Of a stretch of 64,000 nucleotides of DNA, positions 34,540-44,613 are shown in pieces. The DNA lies in contig CP054181.1 in the NCBI GenBank assembly GCA_015709655.1, positions 1,608,207 through 1,672,206 on the forward strand, written 5' to 3'. The DNA comes from Ignavibacteria bacterium. GTDB taxonomy: Bacteria > Bacteroidota > Ignavibacteria > Kapaibacteriales > Kapaibacteriaceae. The notes under the pieces were generated by a model, which was not told the origin of the DNA, searched no databases, and saw nothing but the letters and a program-made list of their open reading frames with translations. The translations under genes were made by a program, and so were the position numbers. Position 1 is the stretch's first letter. Every line of letters begins with the position of its first letter.

Positions 34540-35255
34540 AAATAAATTACGTTATCATTCTGTTCATGGTGGTTTGGGTTCCAACCGTTTGTGCTGTTGT
34601 CCCAACGATGTATGCACGGTTAGGACTTAGCGTGGGTTCTCCGATACCCGTTGGCGACGTTCCGGCAGGAGCACACGGTTCGGCAATACCCGGGGTAGTT
34701 GTTGGGGCGGGTGCTGACTGGCAGTTATCCGATTTGTGGACAATTGCAAGTGAGGTTCAGTACGTTCACTACAGTGCGTCGTTCAGGACACCAATGGAAA
34801 ATCAGCCATACATTGACAGGGTAAACGTTAAGGCACCCGACGGATCGACGGCCGTTTTTGAAGTGAATACTACATTTTCCGGCATGGCATCCGGAAAGTT
34901 TTCGAATGACTATGTCCAGATTCCGGTTCTTGCTAAGTACCGTGCGTCGGAATCTGTTGCCCCGTATGTTGGCGGCTATCTGGGGTGGCTGCTGGGTACC
35001 GGTTCGGTGGCTACCGGAGTAGGTACTGTTGGAATTCGTACGGAAATCGTTGAAAAAAGTCTATACTTTGATGAAAAAATCAACGGGCTGGATTACGGTG
35101 TGCAGTGTGGAGCCTGGTATCAGGTTTCTCGTTCCTTGGGCCTGGACCTTCGGGCCGTTGTCGGTCTGACGTCGATATTTGCACCCGGTTTCGTTACGAT
35201 AGATCGTACGGTGAGTAACATCTTCCTTCATGGCACCGTTCAGTACTTCCTGTGA
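34512..35255 (+). CDS. outer-membrane beta-barrel protein (porin-family type)
   Basis: 247 residues. A hydrophobic signal (INYVIILFMVVWVPTVCA) precedes alternating amphipathic strands such as YARLGLSVGSPIPVG, WTIASEVQYVHYSASF, VAPYVGGYLGWLLGTG and LGLDLRAVVGLTSIF, with a terminal aromatic strand ending in FL. This fits the small outer-membrane barrel superfamily common in Bacteroidota. Its start lies inside the end of the preceding T9SS client gene, so the two are coexpressed. No specific ligand can be named. Confidence 0.8.
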   Translation: MPSENSSTLKINYVIILFMVVWVPTVCAVVPTMYARLGLSVGSPIPVGDVPAGAHGSAIPGVVVGAGADWQLSDLWTIASEVQYVHYSASFRTPMENQPYIDRVNVKAPDGSTAVFEVNTTFSGMASGKFSNDYVQIPVLAKYRASESVAPYVGGYLGWLLGTGSVATGVGTVGIRTEIVEKSLYFDEKINGLDYGVQCGAWYQVSRSLGLDLRAVVGLTSIFAPGFVTIDRTVSNIFLHGTVQYFL

Positions 35256-35315
35256 TTCCTCCGCGGTTGCCTTTTTTCAGTTTTAGTAGCACTTTTCTAC
35301 TGAACTCCCACGCCT

Positions 35316-36683
35316 ATGGTAGATTTGTGTATGGAATCTCGTTATAAAACCTACGTAACCGTAGAGGAACTCACCCAAAAAGCCGGTCAGACCGTAACAC
35401 TGCAGGGATGGGTTCAAGATAAGACTGGAAAGGGAAAACTAACATTTATCAGGCTCCGTGATGGCAGCGGGATGGTTCAGTGCGTGGTGTTTGCACCGAA
35501 CGTTAGTGAAGAAACAGTTGAACGTGCCAAATCACTTACTCAGGAGAGCTCTGTTGCTATTACAGGGACAGTACGCCTGGAAGAACGTGCCCCCGGTGGT
35601 GTTGAGGTTGATGTTTCCGATATTAAAATTTACCAGCTTTCAGCCGACTACCCAATAACACCCAAAGAACACGGCGTAGAGTTCTTAATCGCAAAACGAC
35701 ATCTCTGGCTAAGGTCAACCAGACAACATGCCATTATGCGGATTAGGGCCGCAGTTGTAAAAGCAATTCGTGATTTCTTTGATGGCAATGGTTTCAAACT
35801 CATGGATAGTCCGATGCTCACGCCAAATGCATGCGAGGGAACATCTACACTGTTCGAAACCGAATACTTTGATCTGGGCAAGGCGTTCCTCACCCAGAGT
35901 GGTCAGCTCTACGCCGAAGCGAGCGCTATGGCCCTGGGTAAGGTGTACACGTTTGGCCCGACGTTCCGTGCTGAAAAAAGTAAAACCCGACGCCATCTTA
36001 CTGAGTTCTGGATGGTTGAACCTGAAATGGCGTTTTTTGATATTAACGATGACATGGATCTGGCCGAAGACCTTGTGGAGTATATCGTTAAATATACCCT
36101 GCAGAAGTGCGGTCAGGAACTGAACGCTCTGCAACGAGACACTTCGAAACTTGAAACTGTTAAGCGACCCTTCCACCGAATGTCATACACCGAAGCTGTA
36201 GAATGGCTCAACGCTCATAACGTTCAGCTTACCAGAAAACAGGCGGATGGAACAGAGATGCACATAGACTTCCCATGGGGCGAGGACTTTGGTGCACCAC
36301 AAGAAGAGGCCATAATGACGCAGTTCACAAAACCTTGCATCATTCATCGCTATCCCACAGAAGTTAAGGCTTTTTATATGAAACGTGATCCGGAAAACCC
36401 CAAGGTTGTTCTGGCTATGGATATGTTAGGTCCGGAAGGAGCCGGTGAGATAATCGGAGGGTCACAACGCGAAGATGATCATGATGCTCTGCTTGAGCGC
36501 ATTGTCCACGAAAACCTGTCGCCGGAAGAATTCCAGTGGTACCTGGATTTACGGAAGTACGGGTCAGTCCCACATAGCGGTTTTGGGCTGGGACTGGAAC
36601 GCACAGTTAAGTGGATCAGCGGTGCAGAACATATTCGGGAGTGTATCCCATTCCCGCGAATGATATACAGAATTTCTCCGTAA
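35316..36683 (+). CDS. asnS: asparaginyl-tRNA synthetase
   Basis: 455 residues. It charges tRNA-Asn. The N-terminal OB-fold anticodon-binding domain includes [20 protein letters not shown]. The class II catalytic core follows, with motif 2 [33 protein letters not shown] and motif 3 [12 protein letters not shown]. Those residues favour AsnRS over AspRS in overall length and the absence of the AspRS insertion. An in-frame ATG at 35331 is an equally reasonable start. No clear ribosome site precedes either. The gene is likely monocistronic. Confidence 0.96.
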   Translation: MVDLCMESRYKTYVTVEELTQKAGQTVTLQGWVQDKTGKGKLTFIRLRDGSGMVQCVVFAPNVSEETVERAKSLTQESSVAITGTVRLEERAPGGVEVDVSDIKIYQLSADYPITPKEHGVEFLIAKRHLWLRSTRQHAIMRIRAAVVKAIRDFFDGNGFKLMDSPMLTPNACEGTSTLFETEYFDLGKAFLTQSGQLYAEASAMALGKVYTFGPTFRAEKSKTRRHLTEFWMVEPEMAFFDINDDMDLAEDLVEYIVKYTLQKCGQELNALQRDTSKLETVKRPFHRMSYTEAVEWLNAHNVQLTRKQADGTEMHIDFPWGEDFGAPQEEAIMTQFTKPCIIHRYPTEVKAFYMKRDPENPKVVLAMDMLGPEGAGEIIGGSQREDDHDALLERIVHENLSPEEFQWYLDLRKYGSVPHSGFGLGLERTVKWISGAEHIRECIPFPRMIYRISP

Positions 36684-36767
36684 TGTGAGGTGGCCCTGCA
36701 ATGCCCGAACCAGCATTGACAAAATAGCCTGCATTTCGTCTTTATTGTTATTTACATTGAAACAACC

Positions 36768-38588
36768 ATGATTAGTGAAAACCAGCAATTTGTTTCAGGT
36801 GCAGATAATGTTATCTGGGATTTGACAGACCTTTATCCTTCGGCGGTGAGCAAGGAATTTGTGGCTGATCTTAACGGACTTAACGAACGGTGTGCGGACT
36901 TTAAATCACGGTGGAAAGGGAAGGTGGCAACACTAACACCTCCGCAGTTTTTTGAAGCTCTGTTAGAGTATGAGGAAATTCATGAAGCCTTTGACCGGAT
37001 AATGTCGTTTGCACACTTGCAGTGGACAACTCAGACGACTAATCCCGAAGCAGGAAAAAGCCTGCAAACAGCAAGAGAGGTGGCGTCAACGGCAAGTATG
37101 AATCTGGTGTTTTTTGTGGTTGAAACGGGTAGGTTGTCGGCTGAACAGCATGCGATAGCTGCGGGTGCACCGGAACTGCAGAAGTATAAACACTGGTTCG
37201 ACAATATTCGTAGTTTCCAACAGTATCAGCTCTCTGAAGAAGTTGAAGAAGTACTGTCAGTTACGGGGCTAACATCCAGATCTGCTTGGGTACGGTTTTT
37301 TGATCAGGTATCGAATGAGCAGGTTTATGTCATGGATGGAAAGGAATTCACGGGTCCGCAGATTTTTACAATGCTTCATGACAATGACAGGAACGCTCGC
37401 GAATCGGTTGCACGGACAATTTCTGAGGGCCTAAAAAACAATGCCTCAACCAACGCATATATCTTTAACACAGTGATAGCCGATCATGCAACTCAGATGA
37501 AATTGAGGAAGTTTCCTACCTGGCTATCCGAAAGAAATCTAAGCAACGAAGTCACAGATCAGGGTGCCCTTAGCCTCATTCATGCAGTTGAGTCACGCTA
37601 CAGTACGGTTCAGCGGTTGTTTGAATTAAAACGTAATATCCTGGGATACGATAAGTTTTATGATTATGACAGGTATGCGCCAGTCATGGCAACCTCAAGG
37701 TTATGGACGTGGGCCGAGGCCAAAGAAATTGTTGTCAATGCCTATATGAGTTTTCATCCTAAGATGGGTGAAATTGTTGAGATGTTTTTTGATAAGAATT
37801 GGATTCATGCTCCGGTCATCAAGGGCAAAAGCAGTGGCGCATTCAGTGCTGGTACTGCGGCGTCGGTACATCCATATATTTTTATGAATTATACCGGAAC
37901 GGCTCGGGATGTTCAGACCCTTGCCCACGAACTTGGCCATGGAGTGCATCAGTACTTGTCGCGCAAGAAAGGTAGCCTGTTAATGCACACACCACTAACC
38001 GTTGCCGAAACTGCATCGGTGTTTGGCGAAATCATTACCTTTAACAGTCTGTTTGACAAAGAGACTGATAATAGCGCACGGCTTGGAATGTTGGTCGAGA
38101 AATTAACAGATATGACGAATACAGTATTTCGTCAGATAGCATTGAATCGGTTTGAAGATGCAATCCATACAACACGCAGGTCGCAGGGTGAACTTTCGGT
38201 TGACACCCTGTGCGAGTTATGGATGCAAACACAGCAAGATCAATTTGGGGAATCGGTGACACTTACCGATGGCTATCAGTACTGGTGGTCATACATTTCG
38301 CACTTCATCCATACACCCGGGTATGTGTACGCATACGCATACGGTGAGTTGCTTGTGCTGGCCCTGTACGAAAAGTACAAGAAGAATAGGTCAGGGTTCC
38401 CTGAGCTGTACTTTACGATGCTGGAGGCAGGTGGTTCCAAGAGCCCACGGGAGCTCATGGAACCGTTTGGTATCAACGTTGAAGATCCTGCGTTCTGGAA
38501 TACAGGTTTAGATGTAATGGATCGAGGGCTGCGCGAGGCAGAAGAGTTGTTCGCGGCACTTACCGGAATTAGTACAGCCCAAACTTGA
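36768..38588 (+). CDS. pepF: oligoendopeptidase F family (M3) metallopeptidase
   Basis: 606 residues, full length for M3B peptidases. The zinc-binding motif appears as LAHELGHGVHQYL, with the third ligand Glu in the downstream TVAETASVFGEII segment, as the family requires. The N-terminal WDLTDLYPS opening is typical of PepF. The enzyme cleaves oligopeptides of about 7 to 17 residues in the cytoplasm. No signal peptide. The last 20 bases overlap the convergent gene at 38569. Confidence 0.95.
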   Translation: MISENQQFVSGADNVIWDLTDLYPSAVSKEFVADLNGLNERCADFKSRWKGKVATLTPPQFFEALLEYEEIHEAFDRIMSFAHLQWTTQTTNPEAGKSLQTAREVASTASMNLVFFVVETGRLSAEQHAIAAGAPELQKYKHWFDNIRSFQQYQLSEEVEEVLSVTGLTSRSAWVRFFDQVSNEQVYVMDGKEFTGPQIFTMLHDNDRNARESVARTISEGLKNNASTNAYIFNTVIADHATQMKLRKFPTWLSERNLSNEVTDQGALSLIHAVESRYSTVQRLFELKRNILGYDKFYDYDRYAPVMATSRLWTWAEAKEIVVNAYMSFHPKMGEIVEMFFDKNWIHAPVIKGKSSGAFSAGTAASVHPYIFMNYTGTARDVQTLAHELGHGVHQYLSRKKGSLLMHTPLTVAETASVFGEIITFNSLFDKETDNSARLGMLVEKLTDMTNTVFRQIALNRFEDAIHTTRRSQGELSVDTLCELWMQTQQDQFGESVTLTDGYQYWWSYISHFIHTPGYVYAYAYGELLVLALYEKYKKNRSGFPELYFTMLEAGGSKSPRELMEPFGINVEDPAFWNTGLDVMDRGLREAEELFAALTGISTAQT

Positions 38589-39243
38589 TTACTCCCATCC
38601 CAAACAAACCACTTACGGTTGAGTTTGTATAGTGTTTGCTTCCTATGGTTGCATCAATACCGCTTACGTATCGGTATCCGGCACCTATTTGAAGACGCAA
38701 CCAGGTTAGAATGTTGAGTTCTGCACATACTGTTGGCTCTGCTACAAAGCATGGGGTAGCGTAAAGAACACGCGTGTCATCGTCCCACTCAATATCGTCC
38801 TGATCAAACCGGTGTCGGCGGAACACGGTAAACCCGCCTGCACCAACAAACAATCCCACGGTTCCATGCAGAACCTTGTTTGCCTCGTACAGATACTCTA
38901 ACTCAAGCCCACCGTAGCCAAAGGAGATGTTGGTATCTGGCACCTGTGTGTTAGTCTGACGGCTAAAGGGAACGTCGGAATACCCGTAACCTCCACCACC
39001 AATTACATAGGTGCGGTTGATTACCCAGCCACCCTTGCCTCCAAAAACTACTCCCGTAGCATCATTCATTGGTCCGAACTTTACTACAGGTCCACCATAG
39101 CCACCGCTCTCAAATGGAGAAGCAGGAAAAAGAGTTTGTACAGAATCAGTGCCTGGGTTCTGGGCCAAACTCTGGCCAGGAAATGTGAATATGATGGAAG
39201 ATGCCAGCAGGCTAAATGCAAGCAGCCGGAGATTATTGTTCAT
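38569..39243 (-). CDS. outer-membrane beta-barrel-like protein
   Basis: 224 residues with a signal peptide (LLAFSLLASSIIFTFPGQSLAQ). Glycine- and aromatic-rich strands (VFGGKGGWVINRTYVIGGGGYGY, YRYVSGIDATIG, MGVIKFGLY) and a terminal Tyr suggest an outer-membrane barrel of about eight strands. No closer family was recognised. It shares 20 bases with the end of pepF on the other strand. Confidence 0.72.
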   Translation of the reverse strand: MNNNLRLLAFSLLASSIIFTFPGQSLAQNPGTDSVQTLFPASPFESGGYGGPVVKFGPMNDATGVVFGGKGGWVINRTYVIGGGGYGYSDVPFSRQTNTQVPDTNISFGYGGLELEYLYEANKVLHGTVGLFVGAGGFTVFRRHRFDQDDIEWDDDTRVLYATPCFVAEPTVCAELNILTWLRLQIGAGYRYVSGIDATIGSKHYTNSTVSGLFGMGVIKFGLY

Positions 39244-39405
39244 AGAGCGTATATTAGTTAAAGTTACAGATAATAGTTAAAATGGCAACGTCAATGGGAA
39301 ATGTGTGTGATGTTACGAGTAGCATTTAAGGCTCAAGAATAACGGTTCAAATACGGGTCAGAGTTGACTCAGACGGGTAACTGTCCCGCTCTACTGGTAA
39401 ACAGC

Positions 39406-40845
39406 CTAACGCCACACCGTAAACTTACCAAACAATGCATTCTCAGCCGCTTGAGAAATTTTAATGAAGTACGGTCCCGGATGCACATCACTACAGTCCA
39501 GCCGAATCTCGAGACCCGATACATCATGTAGCCGGATAACTTCAGTACCGATTTCGTTATACACAAAAACGGTAGCGTTGTGCAATCCACGTTCAACACC
39601 AACAGTACAGACATCAACCACAGGGTTAGGTATGATGGTTATTTCACGTTCACGGTAGATTCCTTCGTTAATACTCGATGCGTAGTCCACCGAAATGTTT
39701 CGCTCAAAAACGTGGGTATTGCCACCTGTACTGTCAACCGAGAGCCACGTAAGGTAGAATGCGGTTTCACTGACCTTGCACAGTGCGGCATAGATCGAGC
39801 CAAGTGGGTTGCCGGTGTAGGCTAACGTATCTGCACCGAAACTCCCGGGTGCTCCCCAGTTTGTTGAATACGTAAATCCAACGTCTTTGAGCTTATCGTT
39901 AAACAGTGATGTGCCGGATGGAAATTGCTCGTAGGATACTCCAACAAAGCCACGGTGATTGCAATCAATGTGGGCAAACTGCGACGACTTACTCTGGCTG
40001 CTGATAACTTCAGGATCGCTCCACGTTACCCCCCAGTCTGTTGAACGCTGAAAGTAAATTTTATTCCTACCGTCATACGCAAGATAAACGTAGTGAGTGC
40101 CTGATACCGAATCATAGGCATGTGCAAGGTTCGGGTCCTTCGAGGCCGAAAGTGAGGGTGCCGTAAGAACTGCTTCATTCCAATGCACACCACCGTTAAA
40201 TGACGAACTGAACCAAACCTTCGAAGGGAGTTTCCCTACTTTCCAGGTACAAAGAACAGTATCGCCAACAGCAATAACCGACGGGAATGATGCCATATCC
40301 TCGGGGTTGCTAATAGTTATGGTGCTATCCGTTAGGCTGCCGTTATCGTAACTGCGATAACAAATCACTGAACCGGCGTCAGACTCATTGGACCAAACAA
40401 AGCAGATACGTCCGTTTTGAGAAGCCCATACCGATGGTGAAGATACTCTCCCGGCATCACTTACCGGAATCGGGGTTGACCATACTTCGCCCCGGTTTGC
40501 ACTGTAGCTGGCCATAATTAGAGGTCCTTCCTTCCAGCATAACCAGATTGTATCGGCATATCGTGTTATGGTTGCCGACAAGATGGATTTTCCTGTATGA
40601 GCAATGTTTCGTTGCCATGAGCCATTCGTGTATGACACAACGTAAATCGTGTCGTCGGAAAAATACACCAGATGTCTGCTGTCAGCAGATTTACCTACCA
40701 TTAGCTTGGTATTGTTGAAGCAATACTTTATACCAATCGGTTCGAGGGCAACTTGTTTAACAGGGTGAATTTGAACTTGTCCTGATAATGGACAATAAAG
40801 GGAAAACAACAGCAGAGTGACTGCTAAAATTGAAGCTCGGTTCAT
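39406..40845 (-). CDS. secreted sialidase-like (BNR) repeat protein with T9SS sorting domain
   Basis: 479 residues. A signal peptide covers residues 1-22 (ILAVTLLLFSLYCPLSG). Asp-box style repeats occur regularly (SANRGEVWS, SSFNGGVHWNE, STDWGVTWSD, STNWGAPGS), indicating a six-bladed propeller like exo-sialidases. The catalytic Arg triad of sialidases was not identified, so enzymatic activity is unsupported. The C-terminal approximately 75 residues (IIPNPVVDVCTVGVERG to the end, with HPGPYFIKI) are a type A sorting domain. Confidence 0.85.
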   Translation of the reverse strand: MNRASILAVTLLLFSLYCPLSGQVQIHPVKQVALEPIGIKYCFNNTKLMVGKSADSRHLVYFSDDTIYVVSYTNGSWQRNIAHTGKSILSATITRYADTIWLCWKEGPLIMASYSANRGEVWSTPIPVSDAGRVSSPSVWASQNGRICFVWSNESDAGSVICYRSYDNGSLTDSTITISNPEDMASFPSVIAVGDTVLCTWKVGKLPSKVWFSSSFNGGVHWNEAVLTAPSLSASKDPNLAHAYDSVSGTHYVYLAYDGRNKIYFQRSTDWGVTWSDPEVISSQSKSSQFAHIDCNHRGFVGVSYEQFPSGTSLFNDKLKDVGFTYSTNWGAPGSFGADTLAYTGNPLGSIYAALCKVSETAFYLTWLSVDSTGGNTHVFERNISVDYASSINEGIYREREITIIPNPVVDVCTVGVERGLHNATVFVYNEIGTEVIRLHDVSGLEIRLDCSDVHPGPYFIKISQAAENALFGKFTVWR

Positions 40846-41083
40846 AAGCTATCTCCTGGGTGATCACAATGTGACGGCTTCGTGAGTCAATAAAAATAAA
40901 CGATGAGCTTGTAAAATAAAATGATTAAACAAAGCCCTATAGACTCTTCAGGATGAATGCTCAGATGAGGATAATCAGTCAGACTTTTATGGGAAGGGGC
41001 TCACCGGTATCAGGCGGTGAGAGTGTAACGTACAGCTTACCGTGCATTCGCCAGAGGCCGTGGCAGGTTTAAGTCAGGGTGTC
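40846..41083. other. 238-bp intergenic region with a short hairpin
   Basis: The AT-rich first half probably holds the promoter for the T9SS client on the minus strand. A 7-bp stem (CTCACCG at 41000 pairing with CGGTGAG ending 41021) has no following T-run, so it is not a convincing terminator. Nothing else is seen. Confidence 0.4.
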
Positions 41084-41980
41084 CTACTTTAGCTTGCGCG
41101 ACAGCGTAAACACGGCGTTAACGTAGGCATCGCTGTTGTTGTAGTGGTGTACTGCTTTTTTTTGCTTCTTCAAGCTTTTACTCCACCCGTTGGACTTCAG
41201 GTAATTGGCAATTGAGTAAATAGCATCGTCAGCCAAATACAGGTCAACCTGACCATCAGAGTTTCCGTCTACTGCCCATGATGCGTACGACGACGGAAGA
41301 AACTGAGAAAACCCAAATGCACCCGCCCACGAGCCTTTTAACTCGACCACATTCATCGTCCCCGCCTTGTCCACCTTCTCTAAAGCTTTGAGTTCACGTA
41401 ATGCCCATGTTGCCTTGCGCGAGGCGCGCTTCTCAATCACTGTTCGCATGCTGTCAATTTTACTACTGTCTAATGTTTGTAACTCTATCACGCGATTCAG
41501 GCTAGCGTTAATGTTGGAGGTATCTGCGGCCATCAGCAGACTAAGATAAACGCTGGGGACATGATACGTGCCAGTGATTTTTCCGCACCGAGACTCAATC
41601 CACAATATACTTGCGATAACTTCTTTGTTTACGCCATACTTCTTTTGAGCGCCACTAAATAACAAGGCATTTGCCTTCATAAATTCTTTAACGCTTTTTA
41701 CGCTGGAAGCATTCCAGCTCCAGGAGTAGTCGGGTACCGACGCATAGTTGGTTACGTTAATTCGAACGGCTTTTGCAACAAATCCAGCCGAAGGCGTTGT
41801 ACTAATCCGCTGTACAAATGATGAATCAAGACCGAGTGACCTTGCTTTTGCAGCCGCTGAAGCCAGCAAACTGTCGGCCGGCGCTGCTAAAACAGGAGCA
41901 GTTGCGTTAAACAGAACAAGTGCTGCACAAAAAAATATGCCGGGCACACTAAACGTCAGTAGCCACCGGAATCGGAACAT
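41084..41980 (-). CDS. MltB-like lytic murein transglycosylase
   Basis: 298 residues from ATG 41980, chosen because it gives a normal signal peptide (FRFRWLLTFSVPGIFFCAAL). An in-frame frame extends upstream to 42091 but adds a basic tail unlike a signal. The SLT_2/MltB fold shows YGVNKEVIASILWIESRCG with the catalytic Glu, then WAGAFGFSQFLPSSY and DLYLADDAIYSIANYL, all standard. It cleaves peptidoglycan strands to anhydro-muropeptides in the periplasm. No lipobox Cys is evident. It is divergent from the DUF1573 gene. Confidence 0.9.
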   Translation of the reverse strand: MFRFRWLLTFSVPGIFFCAALVLFNATAPVLAAPADSLLASAAAKARSLGLDSSFVQRISTTPSAGFVAKAVRINVTNYASVPDYSWSWNASSVKSVKEFMKANALLFSGAQKKYGVNKEVIASILWIESRCGKITGTYHVPSVYLSLLMAADTSNINASLNRVIELQTLDSSKIDSMRTVIEKRASRKATWALRELKALEKVDKAGTMNVVELKGSWAGAFGFSQFLPSSYASWAVDGNSDGQVDLYLADDAIYSIANYLKSNGWSKSLKKQKKAVHHYNNSDAYVNAVFTLSRKLK

Positions 41981-42113
41981 AGATGTACGATACTCGCGTT
42001 CCGTACCGTAACCTTTATGGCCTGGATCTGTCTTGCGTACACTTCGAAGCAGCTTTGAACAATCGCTTTTCTTAAGTTGCATACTTATCAAATTACCGAA
42101 TTATTGCGTGTTG

Positions 42114-42833
42114 ATGATGTTAAAACAGCGTTACAATTACTGGTTTATTGTCCTATTTGCAATCACTGTGTGCGGAACTTCCTTATACGCACAACCGAAA
42201 ATAGTGGTACAGGACACAATTAACTGGGGTGCAGTCTCACCGGATACAATACTTGACGATCTGGAGCCTACAGTTTACTATAGTATTCCCATTTACAACA
42301 AGGGAACAGAACCCCTTATCATCTCAGAAGTTAAACCCTCCTGCGGATGCACAGCGGCACCGATCGACAAAAATGTTGTTCCTCCCGGAGACTCAACGTA
42401 TATGCATATTGGCCTCAAGCTTCCAAATCAAAATGGTGAACTGCATAAGTTGATATCTATTTTTAGTAATGATAAATCCGACTCAGTTAAAGTGGTAAAC
42501 CTGTTTGCGGTGGTTGAGCGACCCCTCCAATTATCATCAAGCTTCATCCCGTTTAATAAGGGCTCTGTTGGTGACACTATACGGGGACAAATTCAGCTTA
42601 CCGTTTTTGGCAAATCACCAATTACATTCAAAATCCAGTCACCCGGATCGCACACCCGTCTGTATAGCCCTTCCGAATTTACCATTCAGCCGGGGGGCTC
42701 AGGCATGATAGATGTTGGCTACTATGCCGATAAGCCAGGTGCCTTTTCGTGTCAGGTAGTTGTTAACACCGACCACAAAGAATATCCGCATCTTGATTTA
42801 TGGGGCTATGGTTTCGCAGATCCCAAAAAGTAG
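42114..42833 (+). CDS. DUF1573 domain protein
   Basis: 239 residues from the tandem ATG at 42114/42117. A signal peptide (YWFIVLFAITVCGTSLYAQ) is followed by a DUF1573 domain with its signature INWGAVSPDT, IPIYNKGTEPLIISEVKPSCGCT and PPGDSTYMHIGL. A second, weaker Ig-like domain follows. DUF1573 is a HYDIN-like beta-sandwich abundant in Bacteroidota envelopes; its function is not established. It is convergent with the operon on the other strand. Confidence 0.85.
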   Translation: MMLKQRYNYWFIVLFAITVCGTSLYAQPKIVVQDTINWGAVSPDTILDDLEPTVYYSIPIYNKGTEPLIISEVKPSCGCTAAPIDKNVVPPGDSTYMHIGLKLPNQNGELHKLISIFSNDKSDSVKVVNLFAVVERPLQLSSSFIPFNKGSVGDTIRGQIQLTVFGKSPITFKIQSPGSHTRLYSPSEFTIQPGGSGMIDVGYYADKPGAFSCQVVVNTDHKEYPHLDLWGYGFADPKK

Positions 42834-42848
42834 TCGGCATTCGGAACG

Positions 42849-44612
42849 CTAAAAGGAAATCTGAAGGCCTACGGAGCCTACATATTCAGTGAAGCTCCTG
42901 CCAGACGGATTTGTAGAGTTAACATCCGTTATCTGCATTTGTGCGTTACCGGTAAGAGACGAGGATAGTTTTGACCGAATTCCCATTCGAACAGTTTTTC
43001 GTAGTTCAGACGGAAGAGTTCCAATAGCTTGAGATCCTACTACAAGTGATACGTCGGGATGTAGAAGTCCGTTGTACAGTTTGTAGTTCCCGGATGCCGA
43101 AACACTATAGTGAGAAACGCCGAATGCCTGCTGACTGCTGCTGACGTAGGATACTACCACACGCATTCCCCATAGTCCACTTGTTTGCGAAAGACCGTAG
43201 AGTGCATTTGCAGAGATGGACGAGGTTACTGTGGCAGGTTGCGACAGAACAGCTTGAACCGTGTACACATCCCGATTAAAAGAGACACTAATTTGATGAG
43301 AGTGATTCTGTGTTAACAGCGTAAATGTTGGTGTTATGCCAAGAGACTGTGACACCTGCTCATACCGTAGAGTATCAAAATCAGAGGTTGTGCGCAGCCC
43401 GAAGTTTGTAAAGGATGCGTTGATATTCAGCTCGGACAGAACAGTGGCCGTCAGGCTGGCACGAATTAACATCTGGTCAGACGCAACATCAAGCGCATCC
43501 GCGATATTTTGCTTCCGCCAGCCCAACGTGGCCGTTCCATTTAGCCGGCCGTTGTACATGGAAATGCGTGGGTTGATGGTTACATCTATACGGTCAGGCT
43601 GATACAAAGGCTGCGTAAGACATATAAATCCGGGTCCTACGTAATTAACCCGACCTTCAATACCCCAGGTTTCTTGTTCATAACCGGCTGATACGATTCC
43701 GGCCCAATCCAATCGTGTAGAGGTGCGCATGAGGTACAGTAAACTTAGAACCGGTACCTCGGTCGTTAGTTCGGGGGCTGCTTTATCACGGGTAAAACAT
43801 ACTCCGGCAGCTTCAGCAGCGATGGTAAAATTTTTTGTTACCGGTGCTCGAATGTCAAACCCGACAGCGATACCTTCCTGTGCCACGGGCATCAAGGCAT
43901 CGGGTATGGTAAGGCTAAGAAGGGTGTCGCGTACGGCAATGCCACTATCATTCACGATCGGTATGGGAACGGTCATATCATCAGTGATCAGAGGGATTGA
44001 CTGCTCGTCGTCATTAATCTTTGCAAGCGAAAATCCATACGAAAACTGTGGCTCAGGCTCAGAAGAAATGCGGCATGCAAACAATGTTCTCATAAAACTG
44101 CCTGGAGAGACAGTTGCAGTATCGGCCTGGATGCCCCTTTGCAGAATGCCGTAGGTTGCGCTTACAGTAAGCTTACCAACCGATATGCTGCCTCCAGCAC
44201 CAAACACCTGGGCGTTGTCAGCTATCAGAGAACCATATCGCGTGTACACTGACCCAATTTCCAGACGAACCGGACCAAAAACAGGAGATATGCTAAAATG
44301 ATTTAGTGGGTTAAACAAAATGTCGGGCAGAGATGCCGTTGCTACGTTAGCCTGAAGATCGAAGGGGCTACGATAGGTGTACTGGATTTGAATTGGGATT
44401 TCCAGTACATCTGAAAAACGCAGATGGGTGCCGGAATACAATCTAAAGATAGCTTCCGGGCGGCGTGGAACTGCAGACGTTGCTCCACTGCTGGTTAGAC
44501 TGTAGAACTCGGCTGAAACACGGGCGGAGCCGTGAACAGATACAAATGCAGTGTCAGCCCCATACGCACACCCTGCACACAACATGATTCCAACGATAAG
44601 AAGCCAGCACAT
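42849..44612 (-). CDS. predicted outer-membrane protein, last gene of the giant-protein operon
   Basis: 587 residues from ATG 44612, which follows a strong ribosome site (AAGGAG) formed by the last codons of the preceding gene. A signal peptide ends near residue 18 (LLIVGIMLCAGCAYG). The rest is dense in amphipathic beta strands (LEIPIQIQYTYRS, WAGIVSAGYEQET, INASFTNFGLRT, SVSFNRDVYTVQAVLS) and finishes with a strand ending in Phe (VGLQISF), as outer-membrane barrels do. About 20 or more strands are plausible. It may anchor or export its giant operon partner. Not assigned to a family. Confidence 0.78.
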   Translation of the reverse strand: MCWLLIVGIMLCAGCAYGADTAFVSVHGSARVSAEFYSLTSSGATSAVPRRPEAIFRLYSGTHLRFSDVLEIPIQIQYTYRSPFDLQANVATASLPDILFNPLNHFSISPVFGPVRLEIGSVYTRYGSLIADNAQVFGAGGSISVGKLTVSATYGILQRGIQADTATVSPGSFMRTLFACRISSEPEPQFSYGFSLAKINDDEQSIPLITDDMTVPIPIVNDSGIAVRDTLLSLTIPDALMPVAQEGIAVGFDIRAPVTKNFTIAAEAAGVCFTRDKAAPELTTEVPVLSLLYLMRTSTRLDWAGIVSAGYEQETWGIEGRVNYVGPGFICLTQPLYQPDRIDVTINPRISMYNGRLNGTATLGWRKQNIADALDVASDQMLIRASLTATVLSELNINASFTNFGLRTTSDFDTLRYEQVSQSLGITPTFTLLTQNHSHQISVSFNRDVYTVQAVLSQPATVTSSISANALYGLSQTSGLWGMRVVVSYVSSSQQAFGVSHYSVSASGNYKLYNGLLHPDVSLVVGSQAIGTLPSELRKTVRMGIRSKLSSSLTGNAQMQITDVNSTNPSGRSFTEYVGSVGLQISF

Positions 44613-44613
44613 T

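Noticed and set aside
39406-40845. True exo-sialidase
   Set aside because: Asp-boxes are present, but the catalytic arginine triad and Tyr/Glu pair were not found; called propeller repeat protein only.
41000-41021. Rho-independent terminator
   Set aside because: The 7-bp stem has no following T-run and does not sit at the end of a gene in the right orientation.
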